The notes: generated by a model from the letters alone, not told the origin. Shown: positions 29,806-39,260, numbered from the stretch's first letter. The stretch is 58,413 nt of DNA from Candidatus Thorarchaeota archaeon (GCA_016839275.1 JAEOUM010000222.1:1-58413), one strand, 5' to 3'. A program made the numbers and translations.

Positions 29806-31461
29806 ATGTCATCGAAGCAATTGCTCACTGGAGTATTCATCATAGTCATTCTGTTAGCTGCTGCACCTGAAATCAAGACAATCAAGAATACTCAGGATAC
29901 AACTTTTGCTGTGTCAAATCAAACAAGAACTCCACATTCACAGATTCTGATATCCTCACCTAGTGATTTCATTGATTTAGGTTTCAGCGGAAATGGCTCT
30001 GAGAGTTTGCCATTTCTAATTGAAGACTTGTCAATCACATCAGTTGGTCAAGATGCATGGGATTCCTCGTGTATCAGAATCTTTGGATGTCCCGGCATTT
30101 ACTACACAATCCGCAACTGCATGGTTTCTGGCAGCCGAGGACCCTGGCTTGAGTATGCAGGAATCTCTCTGGAAAGTGGATTTGCACAAATTGAAGACTG
30201 TGATGTCTTGAACTGCTCTGTGGGTATTGCGACTGGGGGGATACCAGTCACCATTGATAGCTGCAGAATATGGAATTGCAGCGAATTCGCCATTATGGTT
30301 GGAAATTCTAATGATTGCACAATAGCGTTCTCTAGAATTGAGCTATATTACGCCCAAGGACTGAAAATCTCCTATTCTTCTAATATCGACATTCATACGA
30401 ACCTGTTTCTCTGTGATTCACTCAGTACGGGAGAATTAGGATACCATGTGTGGTTTGAGAGATGTGAGAACATTAACTTAGAGGGCAATGAACTTCGAGG
30501 GGGACGTGCAATTGAGATATTGTTCGCTCGATACTGCACCGATTTACTCGTAAAGAACAATAAATTCACATCAGACAGTGATATGGCCTTTAGAGTCGTC
30601 AGTAGCAACAATACCAATGTTCTTGATTGTACATTTGAGCGAGAATCTCCATCAATACATCGTCCGCCTATTTTCCATATTGGAGGAGAACCAGATCATC
30701 AGACTGCCTGGAATGCCTGTGTCAAGAATTGCACATTCACGGACTTTGACGCAGCAAGAATGTGGTTTGTTGAGAATAGCACCATAACCGATTGCCATTT
30801 TTACAACACAACTGCGACTGCCACAGCAGACTCTGCAAAGATTCTGCGCAACAACTTCGTTAATGGAAGCATTTCCATCTTTACTGCAATAGACAGTGTC
30901 GAGGTCGCTCATAATACATTTACGCAGGTCGAAGCTATGGGCATTCAGAACGGCGGAGTCAATAGCTATATCCACAACAACACACTGATTGGAACTGGAT
31001 TAATCGACAGTGTTGGCATAGACCTGAGCAATCGCTCTATCGTTCACATGAACACTGTCAGGAACTTTCACTATGGAATATATGGCCCCGGAAGTCTAAA
31101 TACTGGTTGCACTATCACAAATAACACAATCCAGGAAAATACAATTGGCCTGTATTTTGGGTCGGTTGCAGACGAAAACAAGGTCTACTATAACTACTTC
31201 ATTGACAATGGCAAGGGTGCGGAGGATAACGGCGATAACAACCAGTGGGATGATGGAGTCAGTATGGGTAACTATTGGACCGAAATCCTGTTTCCTGGAG
31301 AGTATAGTATCCCCGGTGATTCACCTGCTGTGGATAGATATGCCCTGCCGTATCGCCCGTTAGTTGAGGTCATCATAGATAATGTAATTGTCCTAGCTTC
31401 TATAGGGATTATCGTTGTTTCTCTGTTTGCAGTTGTTCTTCTTCGAAGAAGAAAATCATGA
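29806..31461 (+). CDS. Right-handed parallel beta-helix (PbH1/NosD-like) surface protein with C-terminal TM anchor
   Basis: Signal-like N-terminus, repeated NxxxxNxF/NNTI turns, C-terminal VLASIGIIVVSLFAVVLLRRRKS. Confidence 0.85.
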   Translation: MSSKQLLTGVFIIVILLAAAPEIKTIKNTQDTTFAVSNQTRTPHSQILISSPSDFIDLGFSGNGSESLPFLIEDLSITSVGQDAWDSSCIRIFGCPGIYYTIRNCMVSGSRGPWLEYAGISLESGFAQIEDCDVLNCSVGIATGGIPVTIDSCRIWNCSEFAIMVGNSNDCTIAFSRIELYYAQGLKISYSSNIDIHTNLFLCDSLSTGELGYHVWFERCENINLEGNELRGGRAIEILFARYCTDLLVKNNKFTSDSDMAFRVVSSNNTNVLDCTFERESPSIHRPPIFHIGGEPDHQTAWNACVKNCTFTDFDAARMWFVENSTITDCHFYNTTATATADSAKILRNNFVNGSISIFTAIDSVEVAHNTFTQVEAMGIQNGGVNSYIHNNTLIGTGLIDSVGIDLSNRSIVHMNTVRNFHYGIYGPGSLNTGCTITNNTIQENTIGLYFGSVADENKVYYNYFIDNGKGAEDNGDNNQWDDGVSMGNYWTEILFPGEYSIPGDSPAVDRYALPYRPLVEVIIDNVIVLASIGIIVVSLFAVVLLRRRKS

Positions 31462-31537
31462 ACAAATCCTCCTCAGAGATGAAAGAATCATCAATACTGA
31501 TCAGTCTAATCACAAAGAAAGTAACCATAGTTAAGAA

Positions 31538-31551
31538 GGCGCCGTCGGGAG
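31538..31551 (-). repeat. tRNA 3'-end direct repeat, copy 1 (distal)
   Basis: ggcgccgtcgggag, identical to the 3' end of the tRNA at 33808-34003 and in the same orientation. Confidence 0.75.
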
Positions 31552-31633
31552 AAAGAAATCACTCAAATAGAAGAAATCCCTTGCAGTATGGTATAAACTC
31601 AGTTCTGATATTTTAGCAAAAGGGGATTGAAGA

Positions 31634-33379
31634 TTGAGTCAAAGTGTTGATACTACGAAATTTGACAGTCATCTAGCGAAAACGCTGGAATTATGGAGAG
31701 CTCCAGGGGTAGCTGTAGTTGCACTAAAGGACAATGAAGTCATTTATTCAAAGGGCTTTGGCTATCGTGATATTGTAAAGAGGCTTTTGATGACTAAAGA
31801 CACCATACATCCTATTGCATCATGTACTAAGTCTTTTACTAGTACTGCAATTGCGATGCTTGTAGATGAAGGAAAACTTGAATGGAATACACCAATCCAG
31901 GAATTCGTTCCACGTTTCAAATTGAAGGATCCTGTTGCGTCAAGCCATGTCACAATTGTGGATATGTTATCACACAGAACAGGCCTACCCAGACACGACT
32001 TTGTTTGGCTAAATGATGAATTCACCTACAACCAGGTGCTAGATAGACTACCTCATTTGGATCTGAGTGCAGATATTCGGACGAAGTTGCAATACTGTAA
32101 TCTCATGTATTTTGCTGCCTCATTGATTATCGAGGAGCTATCAGGAATGAGCTACAACGACTTTGTTGCCAAGAGAATCTTCAAGCCCCTAGGCATGAAG
32201 AACTCGAACTTTTCTATAACTGATATGCAAAAAGCTCCTAACTATACAAAGCCCTACAAGATTGACTATCAGAAAGATGAATTCGATCTGGTTGAATGCA
32301 CATTTGTGCTAAACGACGTCGCAACTGGTGCAGGGTGTATCAACGCAAGTATTGATGATATGGGTAAATGGCTAAGATTTCATCTCAGCAATGGCAAAGC
32401 AGGCAACAGGCAGCTTCTATCACCAGTAAACCTACGAATGACACATGATTCTGTTATAATACAGTCAGCGCAAGGCGTCTTCAGTATGTACGTTCCAGAA
32501 CAGAAGCTATTTCGTATGAATACCTTTGCACTTGGTTGGTTTGGTGTGATGTATCGAGGCCATAGAGTAGTGGCACATAGTGGTGGTATTGATGGTTCAT
32601 CATCACGAATGGCATTTCTACCAGATGAAAACATAGGTGTTATGTCAATTGTAAACCAATCTTCCTCATGTCTTCAGGACGCTACACTGTTCCATTTGAT
32701 TGATGAAATCCTAGGATTGGACCCAGCTGATTGGATTGACTTATTGAAGCCAATAGAGGACAAACAAACCAAGGCAGTCAAGGAGAGTGGAGATCAAGCT
32801 CAAGAGCTACGAAAGACCAACACAAGACCCACTCTCAATCTGCAAGAGTATGCAGGAACATACTACCATCTAGGTTATGGGACCTTCAATATCCGTGCAG
32901 TGGATGAAGAACTCGTAGCGAAATTTGGGACAACTGAGTATCCCCTGACCCATTATCATTATGATACATTTCAATTTGAGGTCAAACGATTCGATTTCAA
33001 AGACCTTCTTACCTTTCAAATAGACTCGAGTGGCGAAATAGTCGGATTCTCCATAAAACTGGAAGATACCGTTCCCCCTATTCACTTTAAGCGGATTCCT
33101 GATGAACATATGCGTGACAAGAGCTTCCTCTCAACGCTTCTTGGAAAATATGATGCTAATGGGCAAATAATAGAAATCTCGCTAAAGGGGAACAATTCCA
33201 TAATATTTGTACCATCCGGACAAGAGGCAGTTGAACTCGAACCTGTAAGAAGGATGAGATTCAAATCAAAGGATTCGGATCTGCTGAGTATTACTTTCAA
33301 GAAGGATGAGTCTGGACAGATAACCGAGTTTGCCTACGTTTCCGGGGGATTCGTGATTCCTGCCAAGAAGATAGAGTAA
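31634..33379 (+). CDS. Serine hydrolase, beta-lactamase/penicillin-binding class C family, with C-terminal extension
   Basis: APGVAVVALKDNEVIYSKGFGYRD, HPIASCTKSFTSTAIAMLVDEGKL (SxxK), QYCNLMYFAASLIIEE (YxN), VVAHSGGIDGSSSRMAF; TTG start. Confidence 0.9.
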   Translation: MSQSVDTTKFDSHLAKTLELWRAPGVAVVALKDNEVIYSKGFGYRDIVKRLLMTKDTIHPIASCTKSFTSTAIAMLVDEGKLEWNTPIQEFVPRFKLKDPVASSHVTIVDMLSHRTGLPRHDFVWLNDEFTYNQVLDRLPHLDLSADIRTKLQYCNLMYFAASLIIEELSGMSYNDFVAKRIFKPLGMKNSNFSITDMQKAPNYTKPYKIDYQKDEFDLVECTFVLNDVATGAGCINASIDDMGKWLRFHLSNGKAGNRQLLSPVNLRMTHDSVIIQSAQGVFSMYVPEQKLFRMNTFALGWFGVMYRGHRVVAHSGGIDGSSSRMAFLPDENIGVMSIVNQSSSCLQDATLFHLIDEILGLDPADWIDLLKPIEDKQTKAVKESGDQAQELRKTNTRPTLNLQEYAGTYYHLGYGTFNIRAVDEELVAKFGTTEYPLTHYHYDTFQFEVKRFDFKDLLTFQIDSSGEIVGFSIKLEDTVPPIHFKRIPDEHMRDKSFLSTLLGKYDANGQIIEISLKGNNSIIFVPSGQEAVELEPVRRMRFKSKDSDLLSITFKKDESGQITEFAYVSGGFVIPAKKIE

Positions 33380-33402
33380 TTAGTAATTAACTATAGTGAA
33401 AA

Positions 33403-33425
33403 ATGAGTGATGGCGCCGTCGGGAG
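33403..33425 (-). repeat. tRNA 3'-end direct repeat, copy 2
   Basis: atgagtgatggcgccgtcgggag, 23/23 identical to 33800-33822; minus strand CTCCCGACGGCGCCA = acceptor 3' strand + discriminator + CCA. Confidence 0.85.
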
Positions 33426-33495
33426 CAAATATTGATGTGCCTTCAAACAGATTCTGCATTGAGGGAAATTCCTTTTCTGAAAATCGTGGGATTGG

Positions 33496-33726
33496 TTGAA
33501 AATGTCGGAGCCTAATAGATACACAACTTTTACCACATGCCCAATATGTGGTGGTCAGATGGAGCATGGATATATTGTTACAAACAACATACTGAGTTGG
33601 TGCGATCATGTTCCTTCAATGTTTTGCAGAGGTGGGGAGCGGCTCCACAAGTCCTTCTGGGGGTGCGCCTTTCTTGAGGGTTATCGTTGTCGAAAGTGTC
33701 AGCTTATCCGCTATATCCGAAATTAA
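33496..33726 (+). CDS. Small zinc-ribbon protein (DUF6487-like)
   Basis: TCPICGGQMEHGYIVTNNILSWC...YRCRKCQLI, four-Cys metal-binding pattern. Confidence 0.75.
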   Translation: MKMSEPNRYTTFTTCPICGGQMEHGYIVTNNILSWCDHVPSMFCRGGERLHKSFWGCAFLEGYRCRKCQLIRYIRN

Positions 33727-33799
33727 TTGCCACGTGTAATTCAATTTGATTTTGATAGATGGTGGGAATAGAACTAGGATGATACCGGTATAGTAGAAT

Positions 33800-33822
33800 A
33801 TGAGTGATGGCGCCGTCGGGAG
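33800..33822 (-). repeat. tRNA 3'-end direct repeat, copy 3 (within the tRNA gene)
   Basis: atgagtgatggcgccgtcgggag; overlaps the acceptor 3' end of the tRNA at 33808-34003. Confidence 0.85.
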
Positions 33823-34003
33823 GGAGCACGTCCAACCTCGCAGGGGGGCTGGATCTCGAACCTCCGACCAACAACTGTCTGGCTCTCAGCTACCTACTGA
33901 GAGGTAACAGGCTTAAGCGGCATGACGCTATCGCGTCTAAGCTGTCGCTTTTGGGGTAAAGTTCTCGAAAGAACATCACACTACCTAGCTGAGCCACGAC
34001 GGC
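33808..34003 (-). tRNA. Heavily interrupted tRNA (or tRNA-like) gene, CCA encoded; anticodon not resolved
   Basis: Minus strand: GCCGTCG TG GCTCAGCTAGGTAG ... GGAGG TTCGAGA ... CCTCC CGACGGC G CCA. Perfect 7-bp acceptor stem and perfect 5-bp T stem if a ~30-nt insertion is removed from the T loop; extra hairpins between D and T arms. Confidence 0.65.
33825..33854 (-). other. Putative T-loop intron/insertion of about 30 nt (boundaries approximate)
   Basis: Removing ATCCAGCCCCCCTGCGAGGTTGGACGTGCT restores GGAGG-TTCGAGC-CCTCC. Confidence 0.5.
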
Positions 34004-34109
34004 TTAGTAGGGGAGTCGGCAGGGAATGCAATATTAACGTTGCTGTTTGCCCGCAGTTGCTATCATGTATATGACGAATTGTATATGTTGCTTTGCTGCT
34101 GTTTGATAG

Positions 34110-34877
34110 TTGAGGTTAGTTATGAAGAACGCATTTGAAGAATCTATATCCATTATAAAAAAAGCAAGAGAGAGAGGAGTTATTCTTCGATTGTTTGGCG
34201 GTTTAGCAGTTAAAGAACACTGCGGCAAAGATGACTTCTGTGAGCGGGAACATGGTGATATAGATCTCATCGGGCTTGCGTATCAATCCTCTGCAATAAT
34301 CGATACTATTCAGGGCTTTGGTTATCACGAGAACACAGACAATACATTTGCCTCTGGTGGAACTCATCTACTCTTTGAAAAGTCTGGCTCAAAAGAGCAT
34401 ATTGATGTCTTTCTTGACAAATTACGAATGGAGCATGAGATTGACCTGAGCGACCGACTTGATATTGAAGAGAATACAATATCCGTTAGTGATATTCTAG
34501 TCTGTAAACTCATTATTGATGATCTAACCGAGAAAGATTATCGAGATATACTAACGCTCGTGAAAGATCTCCCTCTTGGAGAGGACGACCTTCCTAAAAC
34601 AATCAATATCAAGTATATCCAAGAGTTGTGTGCTCAAAATTGGGGACTTTATCAAGACCTTGTTGCATCCCTTGACTCTTGTTTGGATTTCATCAACAAC
34701 TATCAGTTTAAAGACGAAGTTGCACAGGATGTTCGGAAGAAGTTCATAGTGATAAAAACCGCAATTTCAGACCATCCAAAATCTACCAAATGGAAACTCC
34801 GGAGTTATATTGGAAAACGATTAGCATGGAAGAAAAAGGTGGAATTAGAGCGCCGAGAACCAGAATCTCTATTTTGA
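34110..34877 (+). CDS. Putative nucleotidyltransferase-fold protein
   Basis: LRLFGGLAVKEH...REHGDIDLIGLA (GG...DxD) and KEHIDVFLDKL. Confidence 0.65.
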   Translation: MRLVMKNAFEESISIIKKARERGVILRLFGGLAVKEHCGKDDFCEREHGDIDLIGLAYQSSAIIDTIQGFGYHENTDNTFASGGTHLLFEKSGSKEHIDVFLDKLRMEHEIDLSDRLDIEENTISVSDILVCKLIIDDLTEKDYRDILTLVKDLPLGEDDLPKTINIKYIQELCAQNWGLYQDLVASLDSCLDFINNYQFKDEVAQDVRKKFIVIKTAISDHPKSTKWKLRSYIGKRLAWKKKVELERREPESLF

Positions 34878-34924
34878 ACTAAAATTCATGATGCCTTAAA
34901 GAAAGCAAATCCCGAAGGATGTTT

Positions 34925-35722
34925 CTAACCTCCGAATAGAAATGTAAACACATTATCTAGGGACATCATGACAAGGAATCCGACCATCAATCCCCATGTG
35001 GCTAACCGTTCATTTCCGCCAGCATGGCTCTCTGGAACCATCTCGTCCCCTACAACGAAGACCATTGCACCAGCCGCAAAAGCCAGTCCATAGGGCAGGA
35101 GACCTATTGCAAGTGTGACAACAGAAACTCCCAAGAGGCCTCCGATGGGTTCAACTAAACCCGTAAGCAAGGCAAGTACAGCCGCGTACTTTCTCGAATA
35201 GCCTTCCCGTACAAGGGGCGCAGCCACAGCTAGCCCTTCTGGAACGTTCTGTAATCCAATAGCAACAGCAACAGATATGCCGACAATTGTATCCCCTCCG
35301 CCGAAAGACACTCCTACAGCAAGCCCCTCTGGAAAATTATGTATCGTTATTGCAATCACTAAAAGCCAGACCCTTGCCAACCTCGAAGAAGGTCCCTCTG
35401 GTCCCTTCTTGAAATGCTCATGCGGCAAGTACTTGTCTGTCAGGTGGACAAATCCCGCACCAAGTGTGAACCCAAGACCAACAATAGTGAATACACCCAC
35501 CCAACCAGTCGCCATTACGACAGGATCTTCAAAGGCTGGAACAAGTAGACTAAATGCGGAGGCTGCAAGCATTACCCCTGCAGCAAAACCAAGCATCAAA
35601 TCAAGCGTTCTTCTACTGAAGTCCTTCTTGACAAAGATAGGAATAGCCCCAAGTCCTGTAGCTCCACCAGCCAAGAGACTAGCCAAGAGCCCCATGGAGA
35701 ATGGATCAGAGAATAGTTGCAT
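34925..35722 (-). CDS. ZIP-family metal transporter
   Basis: Multi-TM; AITIHNFPEGLAVGVSFGGGD and GLQNVPEGLAVAAPLVREG. Confidence 0.93.
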   Translation of the reverse strand: MQLFSDPFSMGLLASLLAGGATGLGAIPIFVKKDFSRRTLDLMLGFAAGVMLAASAFSLLVPAFEDPVVMATGWVGVFTIVGLGFTLGAGFVHLTDKYLPHEHFKKGPEGPSSRLARVWLLVIAITIHNFPEGLAVGVSFGGGDTIVGISVAVAIGLQNVPEGLAVAAPLVREGYSRKYAAVLALLTGLVEPIGGLLGVSVVTLAIGLLPYGLAFAAGAMVFVVGDEMVPESHAGGNERLATWGLMVGFLVMMSLDNVFTFLFGG

Positions 35723-36053
35723 ACGCGCCTCCTCAAATAGTCAATGTGGTCTATCTTGAGGTATAAGGCAATTGCTGTTGGTGGCTATAGAAACGGAAAT
35801 TAGCTAAAAGGATAGGGTTGGTTTCATTTTTCTATGAGGCCAGAGAAAAGACAAATGAATTGGGGGGTGGATGCGGCATATGTTATTTGATTCTCACCAA
35901 AGTACCTCCAGACACCTTGTCATCACAATATAATCTGAAAGATGCCTTATTAGCTCCTATCTCGGTGAGGAAGAGCTATTTTCATTTTGGAAGGTTCAAT
36001 ATGCATGTTTGTATACTGTTAACACAAGTCTTCTCAATAGGAAGTGACATCTA

Positions 36054-36542
36054 TTGTCAAAAGTGGATCAATCTACACAAAAGGAGAGGTGGCGCAGGGC
36101 TCCCGAGCTGCTTGAGGATGCCTTTTCCGCATGGAGAAAAGCAGATGGCGCTCTTAACCCCAGTTCTGTCGTTGCTACTATTGATGGGGATGGTGCTCCC
36201 CGTCTAGCACCATTCGGTAGTATGCGAGCAGTAACACCAAAACTGCTTCGGTTCATTGCTCATCGGTATCACGATACACTAGCCAATCTGAAACGTGACC
36301 CTCGAATAATGGTGGCTATGATTTGTTCACCAGATATTGCCGTGAGTGTTCGTGGTCGCGCAAGAGTGGTCGAAGAACCATTCTCTCTTGACCAGAACTA
36401 TGCCCTGGTCGAGATTGACATAGATGAGGTGAAGAATGATATGCCGGTCAGAATTGGAATAGATACTGGCATCTCTATCTCACCAAGTGGACCCTTTGTA
36501 GCCTGGTGGAATAATCTTTGGGAGAGAATGGAGAAAGAATAG
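36054..36542 (+). CDS. Pyridoxamine 5'-phosphate oxidase-like flavin-binding protein
   Basis: SSVVATIDGDGAPRLAPFGSMRAV...FIAHRYHDTLANLKRDPRIMVAMI; TTG start. Confidence 0.75.
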   Translation: MSKVDQSTQKERWRRAPELLEDAFSAWRKADGALNPSSVVATIDGDGAPRLAPFGSMRAVTPKLLRFIAHRYHDTLANLKRDPRIMVAMICSPDIAVSVRGRARVVEEPFSLDQNYALVEIDIDEVKNDMPVRIGIDTGISISPSGPFVAWWNNLWERMEKE

Positions 36543-36593
36543 GCAATAAACATACGAGAATGCAAATGAATCGTTCTAGCCTGACGAAATATA

Positions 36594-37142
36594 CTATTCC
36601 GGCACTGATAGCAGCTCTTCATATCGAACAGCAGGTTGACGATCTTTACGTCTAGAACACCAGATTCCAAGAATGCAGATTCCAGTAACCCCGACCACAA
36701 TTCCTACGAAAAATGGCGTGACTATTGACGATTGAACAAACGTGGTGATTTGGGTCTGCGTTGTACCAGTCTGATCAATGTAATATATTTCAGCATGCAG
36801 ATTGTTCGTTGCCGCTGAGATCGTGTTCGAAAAGATGACATACCAGTCATCGTCATAGGGAACTGTGAAATTAAAACTGTGACTAGTATCTTCAATGTGC
36901 TCATATAACAATGGAGTCTGATTATTCAGCCACCTACTGTAGTTGCCGCTGTCACAAATCGCGAACTCCATAGTGATCTCAGCTGAAAAGGTTCCTACAA
37001 TCCTCCAGCCACTGCTTGCATTTCTATGAACTGCATAAAACTGCCCGTAGCCAAGATTCACATCTATATCGTGAGCATGAACCCCCATTGGTAACAGAAA
37101 GAAGACTAACAGGACAACAGCAAGTAATATCCTCTCTTTCAT
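36594..37142 (-). CDS. Secreted, C-terminally membrane-anchored protein
   Basis: Signal peptide ILLAVVLLVFFLLPMGVHA; C-terminal TM FFVGIVVGVTGICILGIWCSRRK. Confidence 0.65.
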   Translation of the reverse strand: MKERILLAVVLLVFFLLPMGVHAHDIDVNLGYGQFYAVHRNASSGWRIVGTFSAEITMEFAICDSGNYSRWLNNQTPLLYEHIEDTSHSFNFTVPYDDDWYVIFSNTISAATNNLHAEIYYIDQTGTTQTQITTFVQSSIVTPFFVGIVVGVTGICILGIWCSRRKDRQPAVRYEELLSVPE

Positions 37143-37304
37143 GAAAGTCCCCCATATACATTCACAATGAAGGATTTCTGGTTTGTCTCCTCGGAATATT
37201 CATCCTACCAGAGTCAAGCCATAAAAGCGTCGTGGACTTTAGGGGACTACTGAGCCTAGGAAGCATCTGCACCTCTTTCGAGCCTTTTCACAGTCGCAAT
37301 GTTT

Positions 37305-37685
37305 CTACTCAAAAGGTCGTTCTGCTGGACGGCGGGATGTTGTACGACCACCACTATCGATTCGTTTCAGTGCATTCCTTATCTCCCTTTCTGCCCATCC
37401 CTCTGCCCCGTTCTCAGCCCCCCAGAAATCCAGACGGAACAATCCCTCTCGTCCACCACTGGCAAGAACAGTCACAACTAATTCTCTCCAAGTAGCTTTG
37501 TGTTCTACGATTACTGTGACTGTCAGAGTCTGTGAATTTCGAAGCATTAGTTTGTCACGGACGAATACACCGATTGTACCTTCTTCAAAATCCCAGACTC
37601 TACTGTACTTATTTGCAAAGCCACTACGCAAGAATTCCAGTAGAGGCATCAGGCAGTAGTCTTCAGCTCGAATCTCAATTGGCAT
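37305..37685 (-). CDS. Hypothetical protein
   Basis: 126-aa ORF with plausible composition; C-terminal boundary and strand uncertain. Confidence 0.4.
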   Translation of the reverse strand: MPIEIRAEDYCLMPLLEFLRSGFANKYSRVWDFEEGTIGVFVRDKLMLRNSQTLTVTVIVEHKATWRELVVTVLASGGREGLFRLDFWGAENGAEGWAEREIRNALKRIDSGGRTTSRRPAERPFE

Positions 37686-37950
37686 CTAAATCTCCCTCTC
37701 ATCACGGTTTCAATCTTGCATTGTGCAGTCTTACGCTCTGACGAATTTCTGCATAGCACGTTTTTCATGAAATCGTCTGAATGAAAGAAGAAAAGGGTTT
37801 GCAGACAAGTCGCTCTATCCAATACAGGTGCACTTTGTAGATACGATGCTGTGCACTAGAAAGTGTTGGGCTCGCAGTAATTTGAGTTCAAAACCAATAG
37901 AGTCGCTTAGAGATCATGAATCAGCTATCCCTCCTTAGAGAAGCCCCTCT

Positions 37951-39204
37951 ATGGTGCAAAAATACAAAAATAAGCTATCTATATTATCAAAGGATTTCGG
38001 GGAGATTATTTTGGTGACCTATGACCTAATTGTTGTCGGCGGAGGTCCAGCAGGTGCTACCTGTGCTCGAAGAGCTGCTCAGATTGGGCTTGAAGTATTA
38101 GTTCTTGAAAAAGCACATCATCCACGGCGAAAGGCTTGTGGTGGGGGTATTACAGTCCGGGTGAGGGATGCCCTAGACTTTGATTTGTTCTCTGTGATTG
38201 AGCGTGAAGTATACGGAGTGAGAATATACTCTCCTGGCGGATTGATTATCGAGCAGTCGTGTTCAGAAGCTTCCGGATTCACTGTTCGTAGAGAAGACTT
38301 TGACTCTCTCCTTCTTGAGAAGGCCAAAGAGGTAGGAGCAGAGGTCATTGAAGGAGCTACGGTCACAGATGTCATAGAGGAGCCTGGTTCAGTCCTTGCA
38401 GTCACAGAGGATACGACTTACAATGGCCGTATACTTGTGGGGGCTGATGGTGTCAACAGTGTTGTTGGAAGGAAAACGGGTATCAACAATGGTTGGCGAG
38501 ATGATGAGGTGGGTCTCTGTATAGAAGCATCAGTCCCCTTGGATTCCTCCGAGATCTCAAGGATTGTGCATGAGAAGTCCATCGTTGAGATTTACTTTGG
38601 GCCAGTTCTCTATGGCTATGCATGGGCTTTTCCCAAGAAGACAGAGCTCAGTCTTGGTATAGGTGTACGCATTAGCAAAATGGAGAATTTCAAGGACGAG
38701 TGGAAGAGGTTTGTTGCTGGTTTTGAAGAGCGTCATTCAGTTAAGTGTGACATGCGTGATGCCACCGCAGCCAGACTACCACTACGCGGTTCAATTAGGA
38801 ACACGTGTTCTAAGAGAGTTATGCTGGTTGGAGATGCAGCAGGATATGTAGCTCCTGTCACCGGTGAGGGAATTATCTACGCGATTGAATCTGGTAAAAT
38901 TGCCGCTGAGGTAGCTGGTGAAGAAGCACCAAAGGCACAGAAAGTAAATGTGTTCTCATATGAACAGAGATGCAAGGCGGCTTTTAACCAGGACCTGGTG
39001 ATTGCTCAGTCATTAGCCAAACTTCTTCTGAAATCAAACAAAAACATGGAGCTGGCATGTCAGGCAGCATATACTGACCAAGCTATGAGGGAGTATGTCA
39101 TGGAACTCGTAATGGGCATAAGACCATACAAAGAGTCACGAGATCGCATTGTCAAACGATTACTCAGAAGACATCCTCTGAAAGCATTGAAACTGATTAC
39201 ATAG
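37951..39204 (+). CDS. Geranylgeranyl reductase family FAD-dependent oxidoreductase
   Basis: YDLIVVGGGPAGATCARRAAQIGLEVLVLEK, RRKACGGGIT, VGADGVNSVVGRK, VGDAAGYVAPVTGEGIIYAIESGKIAAE. Confidence 0.9.
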   Translation: MVQKYKNKLSILSKDFGEIILVTYDLIVVGGGPAGATCARRAAQIGLEVLVLEKAHHPRRKACGGGITVRVRDALDFDLFSVIEREVYGVRIYSPGGLIIEQSCSEASGFTVRREDFDSLLLEKAKEVGAEVIEGATVTDVIEEPGSVLAVTEDTTYNGRILVGADGVNSVVGRKTGINNGWRDDEVGLCIEASVPLDSSEISRIVHEKSIVEIYFGPVLYGYAWAFPKKTELSLGIGVRISKMENFKDEWKRFVAGFEERHSVKCDMRDATAARLPLRGSIRNTCSKRVMLVGDAAGYVAPVTGEGIIYAIESGKIAAEVAGEEAPKAQKVNVFSYEQRCKAAFNQDLVIAQSLAKLLLKSNKNMELACQAAYTDQAMREYVMELVMGIRPYKESRDRIVKRLLRRHPLKALKLIT

Positions 39205-39220
39205 AACTGGCAAACTCAGG

Positions 39221-39250
39221 CTGGTGGTGGTGCGGGGGGCGATTTGAATA
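39221..39250 (-). other. tRNA 3'-end-like remnant
   Basis: Minus strand TATTCAAATCGCCCCCCGCACCACCACCAG resembles T-loop/acceptor/CCA (cf. TTCAAGTCGCCCCGGGCCCACCA of the tRNA at 39911); no matching 5' portion found. Confidence 0.45.
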
Positions 39251-39260
39251 CCAGTCATTA

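Noticed and set aside
31538-33822. Tri-split or trans-spliced tRNA fragments as the explanation for the repeated tRNA 3' ends
   Set aside because: The duplicated copies carry only the acceptor 3' strand, part of the T stem and flank, lack bulge-helix-bulge leaders, and a gene with both acceptor strands exists at 33808-34003; att-type duplication fits better, though it is not proven.
33808-34003. tRNA encoded on the + strand at this locus
   Set aside because: The acceptor pairing is symmetric, but the TTCGA T-loop, GTGGCTCAGCTAGGTAG D-arm and CCA tail only make sense on the minus strand.
35818-36207. 129-aa + strand ORF overlapping 36054-36542
   Set aside because: Low-complexity, unconvincing composition; the overlapping frame encodes a clear flavin-binding PNPOx-like protein.
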